Assembly: GCA_934277375.1 (NCBI GenBank)
Contig: CAKQTZ010000013.1
Coordinates: 1-64,000 of the forward strand
Length of the DNA stretch: 64,000 bases
Origin: an uncultured Coprococcus sp.
GTDB lineage: Bacteria; Bacillota; Clostridia; Lachnospirales; Lachnospiraceae
Direction of reading: 5' to 3'
Shown here: positions 28,365 through 37,434 of the stretch, piece after piece
How positions within the stretch are numbered: position 1 is the first letter of the stretch
Layout: each line of letters starts with the position of its first letter
The notes under the pieces: generated by a model
What the model saw: the letters and a program-made list of their open reading frames with translations, nothing else
The model's database searches: none
What the model was told of the DNA's origin: nothing
Made by a program: the position numbers and the translations under genes

Positions 28365-31300
28365 TTACAAGTTCACAGTGGTATCAAGACAGAATGAATA
28401 GATGATCTTTTCTCTCACCCGCATGCCTGTAAGCTGTTCCAGAACCTGGGCATATTTGTCAAGCTGGACACGGTACTTGGCTGCCAGTTCATCCACCTGT
28501 TTTACTGTGTCCGTCTTATAATCCATGAGCACTATCTCTCCGTTCTCCACAAAGTATGCATCTATAACTCCCTGCACTACTATTGTCTCATCACCAGGGT
28601 CGCTCAGAGAGCTTCTGATATCTCCCGGAGTCATCATCATATAAAACTGTCTTTCCCTGTGAAGCTCTCCCCTTGCATCCGCAGCAGCCATCCTTTGGCC
28701 AAGGTCACTGTGGATCATCTTATATATCTTCTCCGGCTTTATACGTTCAACATAACTATGGTCGAACAGGTCTCTGTCAAACACTTCCATGACGGTGCTC
28801 ACAGCCTCCTCGGGGCTGCTTAAGGAGAAATCTGCCAGCTCCATTATCTTATGATATATCGTTCCTATCTCATTACCACGAAAGATATGCTCTCCACTCA
28901 TAAACGCCGGCCTCGGCACATCTGTTCTCTCCACGTATGTTTTTCTTGAAAACACATTCTGCACATCATCCACATCATCGCCTTCAAGATATGCAAGACG
29001 TTTTATCTCCGTTATGGACATCTTACTCTTAAGTCCGGAGCTCCTGTACCCATACTGGAAGTCCAGGCCGGCACGGATGTGGTCTACAAGTTCCATATCG
29101 ACACCTGATCTTTTATTGACAGGATCAGTGGCAGCATCACCTATATCAACAGTCTGGCTCTCTGCCCCCTCTACGATGAAACTGTCAGCACCTATATATT
29201 CACATGTGACACAGTTTTCATCTGAAGCATAATTAAGCGCCGTGTATATCCATGCGGCATACCGTCTGGCCCCCATCACAGCAGCATAGTTCATCCTGCC
29301 GCCTGCCATATATTTATCACAATCTTTCCTGAAATCATCAAGCTTCTTCACACACCCGGTCATATAGAGTTTCTCCTTTGCCCTGGTAAGTGCCACATAC
29401 AGTACACGCATTTCCTCTGCATAAGTCTCCGCTATTATATTTCTAGCCATTATCTTCTTGAAAAATGAAGTCCTCCTGACTCTGGCTTTCACATCGATCT
29501 GATCACATGCAAGATAATGATCCTGATGGACCAGCACATTTGCCCTTGTATCAGCCTTATTAAATTCCTTGCCAAGCCCTGATACGAACACCACCGGGAA
29601 CTCCAGTCCTTTACTCTTATGCATGGTCATGACCCTGACAACATCCTCATTCTCACCCACAGTGTCTGCCTCTGAAAAGTCAAGATCATTTGTCTTGAGC
29701 TCATCGACATACCTGATAAAATTGAAAACGCCTTTGCTGTTCTCCTCAAAATCATCGGCCTTCTTGATAAGCATATCTATGTTTGCCTGCCTTCTCCTGC
29801 CCATAGGTCTTGCCCCTGCAAACCAGTAATATCCGGTATCGTCCAAAACATATCTTATTATGTCACTTATGGACATGTAGTTTTTATTTGCCTTCAAGTA
29901 CTCCAGCATATGCATAAATACATCAAGGCGCCTTACGGTGTGTGTGTCCTCTCCATCATGTATCTCCATGTAATCGACCAGCTTGTCATACAGACGAGCA
30001 TTGTAATCTGCACCATCCTGCTCGTAGCGCTGTCTGTATTCCCCGACTATGCACGCCAGTTCCTCCTCATCCAGTCCTACAAGCGGTGAACGGAGTACCG
30101 CTGCCAGATCATAATCAATATAACTGTTGTCGACCACAGACAGCATGCTCACAAGCACCCTTATCTCTGCCGCATCAAAGTAGCCGCTCTCGCTTTCTAT
30201 ATATAATGGTATATTTTTTTCCTGAAATATCCTGTCAAATACCGTCGATGCAGACGATACACTCCGGAGAAGTATAACTATATCCTTATATCTGACCTTT
30301 CTTCTGTCAGCGCCCTGTCCCACATACATTGCGTTCTCGCCGTTCACTATATCATCTATCTTCGATGCAATGAAACTGGCCTCAACTTCCGTGTTGTCGT
30401 ACTCCTCACCCAGGTCCGCATCGCTAGTATTGTTATCTATCATGATAAATTCCGACACAGGTCCATGATCCACATCATCTGGTTCATATAATGTCCCATT
30501 CTCACCGCTCACGGCATATCTGGAATTGAGTCTGGCATCCTCATCATATTCGATGCCTCCGATCTCCCTTCTCATCAACTGGGCAAATATGGCATTCACA
30601 GTCCTGAGCACATTTATCTCGCTTCTGAAGTTTCTAGTGAGCAGAATACTGTTTCCAGCCGCATCCGGATCAGCCTTATCCTCATCCCTGAGTTTTCTGT
30701 ACGTGTCATACTTATCTATGAACAGATCCGGCCTCGCCATCCTGAATCTGTATATGCTCTGCTTTACATCTCCAACCATGAAAGTATTGCGTATGCCAGT
30801 GCCGTGACCTGACACGCTGGCAAGTATATATTCTTGAAGGAAATTACTGTCCTGATACTCATCTATAAGTATCTCCCTGTATCTTGAAGCGACTTCCCTG
30901 CCCGCATCAGTCGGTACCGCCTGTCCATCCTCTATCCGCTCACACAATATGCGGAATGCAAACTCCTCTATGTCATGGAATTCAAAAAGATTCTTATCCA
31001 GCTTCACCTTCATAAGCTCATCCATATACAGCTTTGTAAGATCCAGCAGAGCCTCCAGAACCGGGCTCATCATACGTGCCTGCATAATGACATCATTCAC
31101 ATCGGAGACAACATCTGTTATCTCTCCTATGAGGGATTTGTAGACATCTCTCCGGCTCTTTATAAGCTCCTTTTTATCCTGATCGGCCCCCGCTCCAGGA
31201 TTGACCAGTCTGTCAAATGCATAGCATATACTCCTTCCCTGGTCATCCTTCTCCATCTTCAGCCCCTCAGGTCTTAAAGAGTCCTCATATATTTTTTTAA

Positions 31301-32234
31301 TCTCAAACAGATCCACATCCCCGGATTTGCAGCTGTTCAGCATATGGCTTATCATCTCCGCATCGCTGTCAACTCTCAGTCCATACGCCTCAAGTCCGTA
31401 CTCAGCCGTTGCATATTTCTGGCACTCACTGACCATATCATATGCGGCCCTGATAACCATATATGCTCTGTCTGCAAATGTCCTAACCATAGGTACATCC
31501 ATAACCGCCCTGTGCATATCAGTTTCGGATGCGCCGGCATGTACATCAGGCACCAGTGCCTCACGAGCTTTCTCCAGCCACACATATGGCTCCGGATAGC
31601 TTGATATGACCTTCACTATCCTGTCCACTATCTCGGGAATACTGCCATCGCTCTCGTTTCTGGCAAACGACCGGACCAGCTTCTTGAACCCAGGCACAAG
31701 CTGATCATCCTCATAACACATCTCCATGACCTGATCCATCACATCATGCCTGATTATCTTCATCTCAGTGTCATCCGCTATGGTGAAAGCACAGTCCAGC
31801 TCCACCCTGGAGAAATATTCCTTCACTATTCTGAGGCAGAAGCTGTCTATGGTACATATATCTGCATGATTTATCAGTGTCATCTGTTTTATGAGATGCT
31901 CATCATGTTCACCTCTGCTCATCATCTCATCGATCTTTCTGGAAAGAGCCTGACCTATCTTCTCCTTCATCTGCGCCGCAGCTGCATTTGTAAATGTCAC
32001 AACAAGCAGCTCATCAAGTGATACAGGCTGTGCATCCGCCTGCCTTTTGCCGTCAGATCCAATTCCCGTCACCATCTCAATTATCCTCTCGACCAGAACT
32101 GCCGTCTTGCCCGAACCGGCAGCAGCAGACACCAGAAGATTTCCGCATCTGGTATCAATAACATGTGCCTGCTGCGCAGTCCAGCTGATTTTATTCTCCG
32201 TAATCTTACCATCTACCATATCCTTAATCCTCAC
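28365..32234 (-). CDS. addA: AddA subunit of the ATP-dependent helicase/nuclease
   Basis: AddA is the UvrD-like helicase and nuclease partner of AddB, and processes double-strand breaks for RecA. The 1289 residues have Walker A AAGSGKTAVL (about 38-47), motif II DEYQDSN, several SF1 helicase motifs (TRNFRS, VMTMHKSKGLEFPVVF, VALTRAKEKLYMTG) and the C-terminal RecB-like nuclease with LMDYKTD. The reading frame opens with GTG at 32234, overlapping the addB stop by 4 bases. An ATG 15 bases further (32219), preceded by GAGG, is an equally good start. It is slightly longer than the Bacillus protein. Confidence 0.96.
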   Translation of the reverse strand: MRIKDMVDGKITENKISWTAQQAHVIDTRCGNLLVSAAAGSGKTAVLVERIIEMVTGIGSDGKRQADAQPVSLDELLVVTFTNAAAAQMKEKIGQALSRKIDEMMSRGEHDEHLIKQMTLINHADICTIDSFCLRIVKEYFSRVELDCAFTIADDTEMKIIRHDVMDQVMEMCYEDDQLVPGFKKLVRSFARNESDGSIPEIVDRIVKVISSYPEPYVWLEKAREALVPDVHAGASETDMHRAVMDVPMVRTFADRAYMVIRAAYDMVSECQKYATAEYGLEAYGLRVDSDAEMISHMLNSCKSGDVDLFEIKKIYEDSLRPEGLKMEKDDQGRSICYAFDRLVNPGAGADQDKKELIKSRRDVYKSLIGEITDVVSDVNDVIMQARMMSPVLEALLDLTKLYMDELMKVKLDKNLFEFHDIEEFAFRILCERIEDGQAVPTDAGREVASRYREILIDEYQDSNFLQEYILASVSGHGTGIRNTFMVGDVKQSIYRFRMARPDLFIDKYDTYRKLRDEDKADPDAAGNSILLTRNFRSEINVLRTVNAIFAQLMRREIGGIEYDEDARLNSRYAVSGENGTLYEPDDVDHGPVSEFIMIDNNTSDADLGEEYDNTEVEASFIASKIDDIVNGENAMYVGQGADRRKVRYKDIVILLRSVSSASTVFDRIFQEKNIPLYIESESGYFDAAEIRVLVSMLSVVDNSYIDYDLAAVLRSPLVGLDEEELACIVGEYRQRYEQDGADYNARLYDKLVDYMEIHDGEDTHTVRRLDVFMHMLEYLKANKNYMSISDIIRYVLDDTGYYWFAGARPMGRRRQANIDMLIKKADDFEENSKGVFNFIRYVDELKTNDLDFSEADTVGENEDVVRVMTMHKSKGLEFPVVFVSGLGKEFNKADTRANVLVHQDHYLACDQIDVKARVRRTSFFKKIMARNIIAETYAEEMRVLYVALTRAKEKLYMTGCVKKLDDFRKDCDKYMAGGRMNYAAVMGARRYAAWIYTALNYASDENCVTCEYIGADSFIVEGAESQTVDIGDAATDPVNKRSGVDMELVDHIRAGLDFQYGYRSSGLKSKMSITEIKRLAYLEGDDVDDVQNVFSRKTYVERTDVPRPAFMSGEHIFRGNEIGTIYHKIMELADFSLSSPEEAVSTVMEVFDRDLFDHSYVERIKPEKIYKMIHSDLGQRMAAADARGELHRERQFYMMMTPGDIRSSLSDPGDETIVVQGVIDAYFVENGEIVLMDYKTDTVKQVDELAAKYRVQLDKYAQVLEQLTGMRVREKIIYSFCLDTTVNL

Positions 32235-35200
32235 GCTTTTCCGCTCTCAGCAGACTGTTCCAATGTTATTCCAAGCGCCTCCGCCCTGTCTGCAAGCCTT
32301 TGGAGCCCCTCTCTAAGGCTCTCCACATTCTCATTCTCCGTCTTCATCTTCTGCCCTGCATTCTCCACGGTCTCTCTCATCTTCGCCGTGGCTTTGTCTC
32401 CTCTGTCCTCTACTTTTTGCGCTGCTTCATCATATTTCTTCTTTGCCGCAGCACACTTTTTCTCCGCTTTGGCAATGTCGCTCTCCACGCTGCTGTATTT
32501 TTTCCTCAGCTTCGCTATCTCATCCGATTTCGCATTGTACTCATCCAGCTCTCCCCTGTATATCTTCGAGTATGAGTTGCCGGAATATTTGCTGTCAAAT
32601 GCACATATCCCTTTAAACTGACAATATTTACACGCCTTTACATCGCCATCTCTGACAGGATTGATATCTATATGGCCATCTGCTATGCTGCCGGCAAGCC
32701 TCCCGATGTTGCGCCGGTTTGCCTCCATCAGATCAGCTATAAGCGTCTCATCCAGACTCTGTCCCCCCTTCAAAGTGACAGAGTTCCTGTCCATGATCTT
32801 AAGGGCTCTGTTGCTGCTGTTGTATATACCTGAATATTTCGATTCCTCAAGGACTTTTTTCTCAAATGTATCCACCAGCACATCCCCAAATATCTCTTCC
32901 TCCGGCTGGAATCCTCCACTGTCATCACTGTACTTTATCCGGTCTCCCATGGCTGTCACATCCGCCAACTGATCATCAAATGTATAATACAGAAGACCTC
33001 CCACATGTATATTTTCCGGATCTCCGCCAAGCTTTGACAATCTTCTGATCTCAAGCTCCCGGGCTATGGCTCCATATGTTATGAGCTGCATCTGAAGGCC
33101 CCCCAGCACTTTATCGATATCCAGCTTTTTGTCAGATGACTTGTAATCTATTATCTTAAAATATGAACCCTTCGCATCAGTATACTCGTCTATCCTGTCT
33201 ATCACTCCTTTGAGGCTCATCGTCATGCCATTTGACAGTTCGAACGTATACTGCTTTATATTATCCGCAGTCTTTGATGTATTGAATTTTCTCTCAAAAT
33301 TCTCCGGATCCATATCTCCGCATCTTATGAATGTCCTGAGTGTCTTCACTGTTCTGACTGCTATATCCGAGAGCAGCTTCTTCATATATGCAGATCTGCA
33401 TGAGTCCTCAAAGAATGGTCCAGCCTCCTCTTCGGCCGATGCATCAGCAAACTCCGCAGTGCGCTGTTCAAGCTCATCTTCATCGATGTGCACCCAGTCA
33501 TTATCTCTGAACATCCGTATATATGAAAATACCTTCTCCATGGTACTGTGAAGGATTATACCTACATTCACCGCATCTATCCTGTAGGTCTCCCTCTCCT
33601 TCAATGACAGTCCGTATGTGAGGAAATACTTAAACTGGCACTCAGCATACCGCTCAAGCTTTGACACACTCTCCACCAGGTTCTGTCCATATATGAGCTT
33701 CACAGTCTCCGGGGATAATGTCCTCACCTCATTTGCATAGTCATGACCCGCGCTGATGGCTTCAAGCTGACTTCCATATCCCTTTTGTCCAAGGAGCTCC
33801 CTGACTGCGGTCCATGTATCTGAGCAGATGTCATCTTCATAATTATGGATCAGATATCTGAGCGCACCCGATGCAGTCTCAGGTATCACTTCATCCCGGT
33901 CATACTCATATTCTTTTATATCCGGGAATATATTCTTTATCCTGTCTATCAGATAGGATGGCTTTGCCGCCTTCAGATCTTCGCCGACCTTTCTATAAAC
34001 TATATCTATCCTGTCCGACGGCTTGGTAAGCGTTGTGTATATATAGAACTGCTCTATATATGCATTTGTCTTATCTGAAGGTGCCAGCTCCATTCCACAT
34101 CCGGCAAGACGTATTCTGTCGTTTTCGGAGAGTATACGGCCTTTTTTTGCCGGCTTTGGTATGATCCCCTCGTTGATACCGGTAAAGAAAAGAACCTTTA
34201 TATGGTTAAGTCTGGATCGCGTCATATCTCCCACGACCACTCTGTCAACAGTCGGAGGCACGATACCTATCTCCATATCCGCTATACCTGCATCCAGAAT
34301 TCCTGCGTACTCCTTCACAGTCATCTTCTCATCTCCAAGTATCGACACCATCTTGTCAAACAGGGCTATGACCTTGTCAAATATCTGGCCATACGCATCA
34401 CCCTCATCCCATCTGGCCTGCTCATACATCAGCTTCTTCCGCTGCTCCAGTTTCTCCCAGACTCTGATCTGTGTGAGGAAATCATAGAGTTCCTCCGTAT
34501 ATACCCTGACCGTGTTCTTTGACGTCTGGCTTGCAGGCTTCCAGACCTCTACCCTACCGTCCGGGAACAGCTCCATGATCTGCCGCCTTATGGAATCCAG
34601 GTCCTCAGCATACTCTTTATTCCGCTCATCCTCTATGGTCCTGCTCCAGCTTCTGTAACCTCTGAGATTCCTCTTAAGAGCGTAATTCTCCATTCTCTCC
34701 ACATCGTCCTGATCTATATCTGTCATCCCCGATTTCAGGAGTCTGAACACACTGTCAAATGAGAAATTATCTGTCATTATACCCAGAAACGCCCTTATCG
34801 TATCGGAACACGGATCGCCACTGAGTGCTATATTCGCATCTATAAACACAGGGATCCCGTACTCATCCATGGCCTGTTTATAGTACCTTGCCACGTCCTG
34901 AAGATCTCCTGCCACAACTGCTATATCCTTATATCTGTACCCTTCATCACGGACAAGCTCCCTTATCCTGCCTGCCACATATGAGGCTTCATCGGCAGCA
35001 CGGTCAACCGCTGTAATCCTTATGTGTCCTGTTGATCCTGTTGATCTTCCATGTGGATACCTGAATAGATTGTGTTCCAGAACTGCAAGCTCATCACTGC
35101 CTGCAAATCTGTACGGTTTTTCATTCTCTCCAGTCACTATGTTCTCGAGTATATCCACATGCTCCTGTGCCGCCGCGTCACAGATCTGACGCACAGTTTC

Positions 35201-35956
35201 TTTGGTCAGTCTGAACAGTTCGTACTCTTTTGGCTTAGCCAGGCTTATCTGGTCCGCATCGATCGTAAATGCAAATGTAATCCCTCTGACATGCGTCATC
35301 AATTTGCGTATAAGATTCATCTGTACCGGCGTAAATCCGGTAAAGCCATCAAAATACAGATAGGCATCAGCCAGAAACCGGGACCTCTCTACACACTCTG
35401 CCAGAAGATCTGTGAGCTGCTCCGCCACGATGTAACTGTCATGTGAATTGTATTCCTCGAACCTCTCATATATAAGTCTCACATCATGAAGTTTTCTGTA
35501 TACAAGACTGTCCTGATCAAGGCGCTCCATGGCTTCATCTATGGCATCCCTGTCAACGGCATACTGAAAAAGCTCTGACATCATGGATTTCATCTCGTCG
35601 ATAAATCCCAGCTTGTTGATATAACTTCCATATACCAGAAGTTCCTTCTGAGACTCCATGAGTATCTTCTTGATGAGCATGCTCTTACCGAAGTCCTCCA
35701 GAACCTTTCCGGGATTCACCGACAGCTCATCGAACACCCTATAAGCAAGCCTGTTCAGCCCTATGGCATCTATGTTCATGGTGCCGTGCCTTGGATGCAT
35801 GGTGACTATATCCCTCTGTGCCTCCATGGTGAACTGCTCAGGTACAACATAGAGATAATTCATATCATCATGCTCTATCGATTCATCGATCAATGTCTTT
35901 ATCATATATTCTGTTTTACCTGAGCCCGCCGGACCCAGCACAAACTGTATCGCCAT
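32231..35956 (-). CDS. addB: AddB subunit of the ATP-dependent helicase/nuclease, with C-terminal coiled-coil tail
   Basis: AddB has an inactivated helicase fold that recognises Chi and an Fe-S-stabilised nuclease. The 1241 residues begin with Walker A GPAGSGKTEYM. They carry the first cluster cysteine in ECQFKYFLTYGLSL (about 790), nuclease motif IDYKSS, and the three closing cysteines in CKYCQFKGICAFD (about 1120). After this the protein continues for about 110 residues of Lys/Glu/Ala-rich sequence that looks like a coiled coil. I do not know this tail from other AddB proteins. AAGGAG precedes the ATG. The order addB-addA is the usual one. Confidence 0.95.
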   Translation of the reverse strand: MAIQFVLGPAGSGKTEYMIKTLIDESIEHDDMNYLYVVPEQFTMEAQRDIVTMHPRHGTMNIDAIGLNRLAYRVFDELSVNPGKVLEDFGKSMLIKKILMESQKELLVYGSYINKLGFIDEMKSMMSELFQYAVDRDAIDEAMERLDQDSLVYRKLHDVRLIYERFEEYNSHDSYIVAEQLTDLLAECVERSRFLADAYLYFDGFTGFTPVQMNLIRKLMTHVRGITFAFTIDADQISLAKPKEYELFRLTKETVRQICDAAAQEHVDILENIVTGENEKPYRFAGSDELAVLEHNLFRYPHGRSTGSTGHIRITAVDRAADEASYVAGRIRELVRDEGYRYKDIAVVAGDLQDVARYYKQAMDEYGIPVFIDANIALSGDPCSDTIRAFLGIMTDNFSFDSVFRLLKSGMTDIDQDDVERMENYALKRNLRGYRSWSRTIEDERNKEYAEDLDSIRRQIMELFPDGRVEVWKPASQTSKNTVRVYTEELYDFLTQIRVWEKLEQRKKLMYEQARWDEGDAYGQIFDKVIALFDKMVSILGDEKMTVKEYAGILDAGIADMEIGIVPPTVDRVVVGDMTRSRLNHIKVLFFTGINEGIIPKPAKKGRILSENDRIRLAGCGMELAPSDKTNAYIEQFYIYTTLTKPSDRIDIVYRKVGEDLKAAKPSYLIDRIKNIFPDIKEYEYDRDEVIPETASGALRYLIHNYEDDICSDTWTAVRELLGQKGYGSQLEAISAGHDYANEVRTLSPETVKLIYGQNLVESVSKLERYAECQFKYFLTYGLSLKERETYRIDAVNVGIILHSTMEKVFSYIRMFRDNDWVHIDEDELEQRTAEFADASAEEEAGPFFEDSCRSAYMKKLLSDIAVRTVKTLRTFIRCGDMDPENFERKFNTSKTADNIKQYTFELSNGMTMSLKGVIDRIDEYTDAKGSYFKIIDYKSSDKKLDIDKVLGGLQMQLITYGAIARELEIRRLSKLGGDPENIHVGGLLYYTFDDQLADVTAMGDRIKYSDDSGGFQPEEEIFGDVLVDTFEKKVLEESKYSGIYNSSNRALKIMDRNSVTLKGGQSLDETLIADLMEANRRNIGRLAGSIADGHIDINPVRDGDVKACKYCQFKGICAFDSKYSGNSYSKIYRGELDEYNAKSDEIAKLRKKYSSVESDIAKAEKKCAAAKKKYDEAAQKVEDRGDKATAKMRETVENAGQKMKTENENVESLREGLQRLADRAEALGITLEQSAESGKA

Positions 35957-36058
35957 AGTACATTCTCCTTATAATCTATTCTGTACTCTTTTATAATAAT
36001 TCTCTCATAAAACCGCTCCATTGTGAATAAAATATATAAAAAACAGGGGGAGCAAACA

Positions 36059-36541
36059 ATGTCATCAACAAAACTGATCGTCTTAAAATCCAAAGAACTT
36101 ATATATACCGCCATTCTTCTGGCACTTATCATCGTCTTTGTCATAATCCTCATCAATATGTTCCACGCAAAGAACTCTGATAAGTCTATAACTTCCGCCA
36201 AAAGTGTGGAGACATCAGCAGGCGTGAGCTCTGCCTCGCATACCGATGAGATCCACTACACTCCGGGAACTTATTCCTCTTCTCTGGAACTGGGAGATAC
36301 CACCCTGTGCGTTATGGTAACTGTGGACGAAGACTATATCACGGGCGTGTCATTCAAGCAGATGGATGAGGCAGTCACAACCATGTATCCTCTTCTCGAG
36401 ACATCCATGGAGGATATAAACACCCAGCTTCATTACATATCATCCGTAGATGATATCACTCCATCTGGAGACAGCACATACACCACTCGGCTTATCATAG
36501 ACTCTATACGAAATGCGCTGAAGGATGCTGTGATCAACTAA
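36059..36541 (+). CDS. Small membrane-anchored protein, possible FMN-binding-like fold
   Basis: This 160-residue protein has one N-terminal transmembrane helix (about 14-35), a Ser/Ala-rich linker and an exported domain (about 70-160). The domain begins HYTPGTYSSSLELG and continues with alternating strands, resembling the small FMN-bind/P-type domains of clostridia. I see no attachment motif that would prove a cofactor. I chose the ATG at 36059 because GGGGGAG lies just upstream; the open frame starts with a GTG at 36023 lacking such a site. It is divergent from addB and ends before a terminator. Confidence 0.7.
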   Translation: MSSTKLIVLKSKELIYTAILLALIIVFVIILINMFHAKNSDKSITSAKSVETSAGVSSASHTDEIHYTPGTYSSSLELGDTTLCVMVTVDEDYITGVSFKQMDEAVTTMYPLLETSMEDINTQLHYISSVDDITPSGDSTYTTRLIIDSIRNALKDAVIN

Positions 36542-36580
36542 TTTATGCTACGTCATACCAAAACACGGCCCCATAACCCA

Positions 36581-36633
36581 AAAGGACATATGCCCATGTA
36601 ACATCATTGTACACGTTCATATGTCCTTTTTTA
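36581..36633 (+). terminator. Terminator after the small membrane-anchored gene
   Basis: A 12-bp perfect stem (36581-36592 with 36618-36629) and a T run end the plus-strand gene at 36541. The hairpin lies just before the stop of the convergent beta-helix gene and may act on both. Confidence 0.85.
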
Positions 36634-36654
36634 TTCCTATCAGGCATATTCATT

Positions 36655-37344
36655 TTACTGCTTGGACACTATATTATCCTTATCTTTGAAAATGCTGTTT
36701 CCAGGAACATAACCTCTGACTCTCGATACAGGATATATGTTGCTGAATCTTCCTATGACAGTACCCGGATTGAGAACACTGTTACAGCCAACCTCAACAT
36801 TATCACCGAGCATGGCTCCGAATTTCTTGAGTCCGGTGGCAATGTCAAATGACTCGCCGTCCGCTGTTCCCTTAACATGAACCAGAGTCTTATCCGACTT
36901 CACATTTGAAGTGATGCTTCCAGCTCCCATGTGGGACTTGAATCCAAGGACTGAATCACCAACATAGTTGTAATGAGGAACCTGAACATTATTGAATATG
37001 ATAACATTCTTGAGTTCTGTGGAATTACCTATGACACAGTTCTCACCGACCAGTACGCTTCCCCTGATAAATGCACCCGGGCGCACCTCAGTTCCGGCAC
37101 CTATGATAGTCGGTCCAAGTATGGTGGCTGTTCCGTACACCTTACAGCTCTTGTGTATCCACACATTCTCATCCACCTCATTGTACTCGTTCTTGTCCAG
37201 GCTCTTTCCAAGCTCCAGCACAAAATCCTTGATAAGCGGAAGTGCCTCCCATGGATATGTGAGCTTCTCAAGAATAGGCTTTGCCATGGTCTGATCCAGG
37301 CTGTAGAGTTCCTTTATCGTGACTGCTGTCTTTATATCTCCCAT
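36655..37344 (-). CDS. Left-handed beta-helix protein related to the GlmU C-terminal domain
   Basis: This 229-residue protein consists mostly of hexapeptide repeats (IGAGTEVRPGAFIRG, LVGENCVIGNSTELKN), the left-handed beta-helix found in the acetyltransferase half of GlmU. The HYNYVGDSVLG and GAGSITSN segments echo GlmU active-site loops, but the nucleotidyltransferase half is absent. It may be a sugar-nucleotide acyltransferase or a binding protein. AAAGGAG precedes the ATG. Confidence 0.85.
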   Translation of the reverse strand: MGDIKTAVTIKELYSLDQTMAKPILEKLTYPWEALPLIKDFVLELGKSLDKNEYNEVDENVWIHKSCKVYGTATILGPTIIGAGTEVRPGAFIRGSVLVGENCVIGNSTELKNVIIFNNVQVPHYNYVGDSVLGFKSHMGAGSITSNVKSDKTLVHVKGTADGESFDIATGLKKFGAMLGDNVEVGCNSVLNPGTVIGRFSNIYPVSRVRGYVPGNSIFKDKDNIVSKQ

Positions 37345-37434
37345 TTTAATTCTCCTTTGCTATCAACATGTTTTATATTATATTTATATACCTTTATGTA
37401 CATATTCTCAACTAAACTTGGCAAAAAACAGCTA

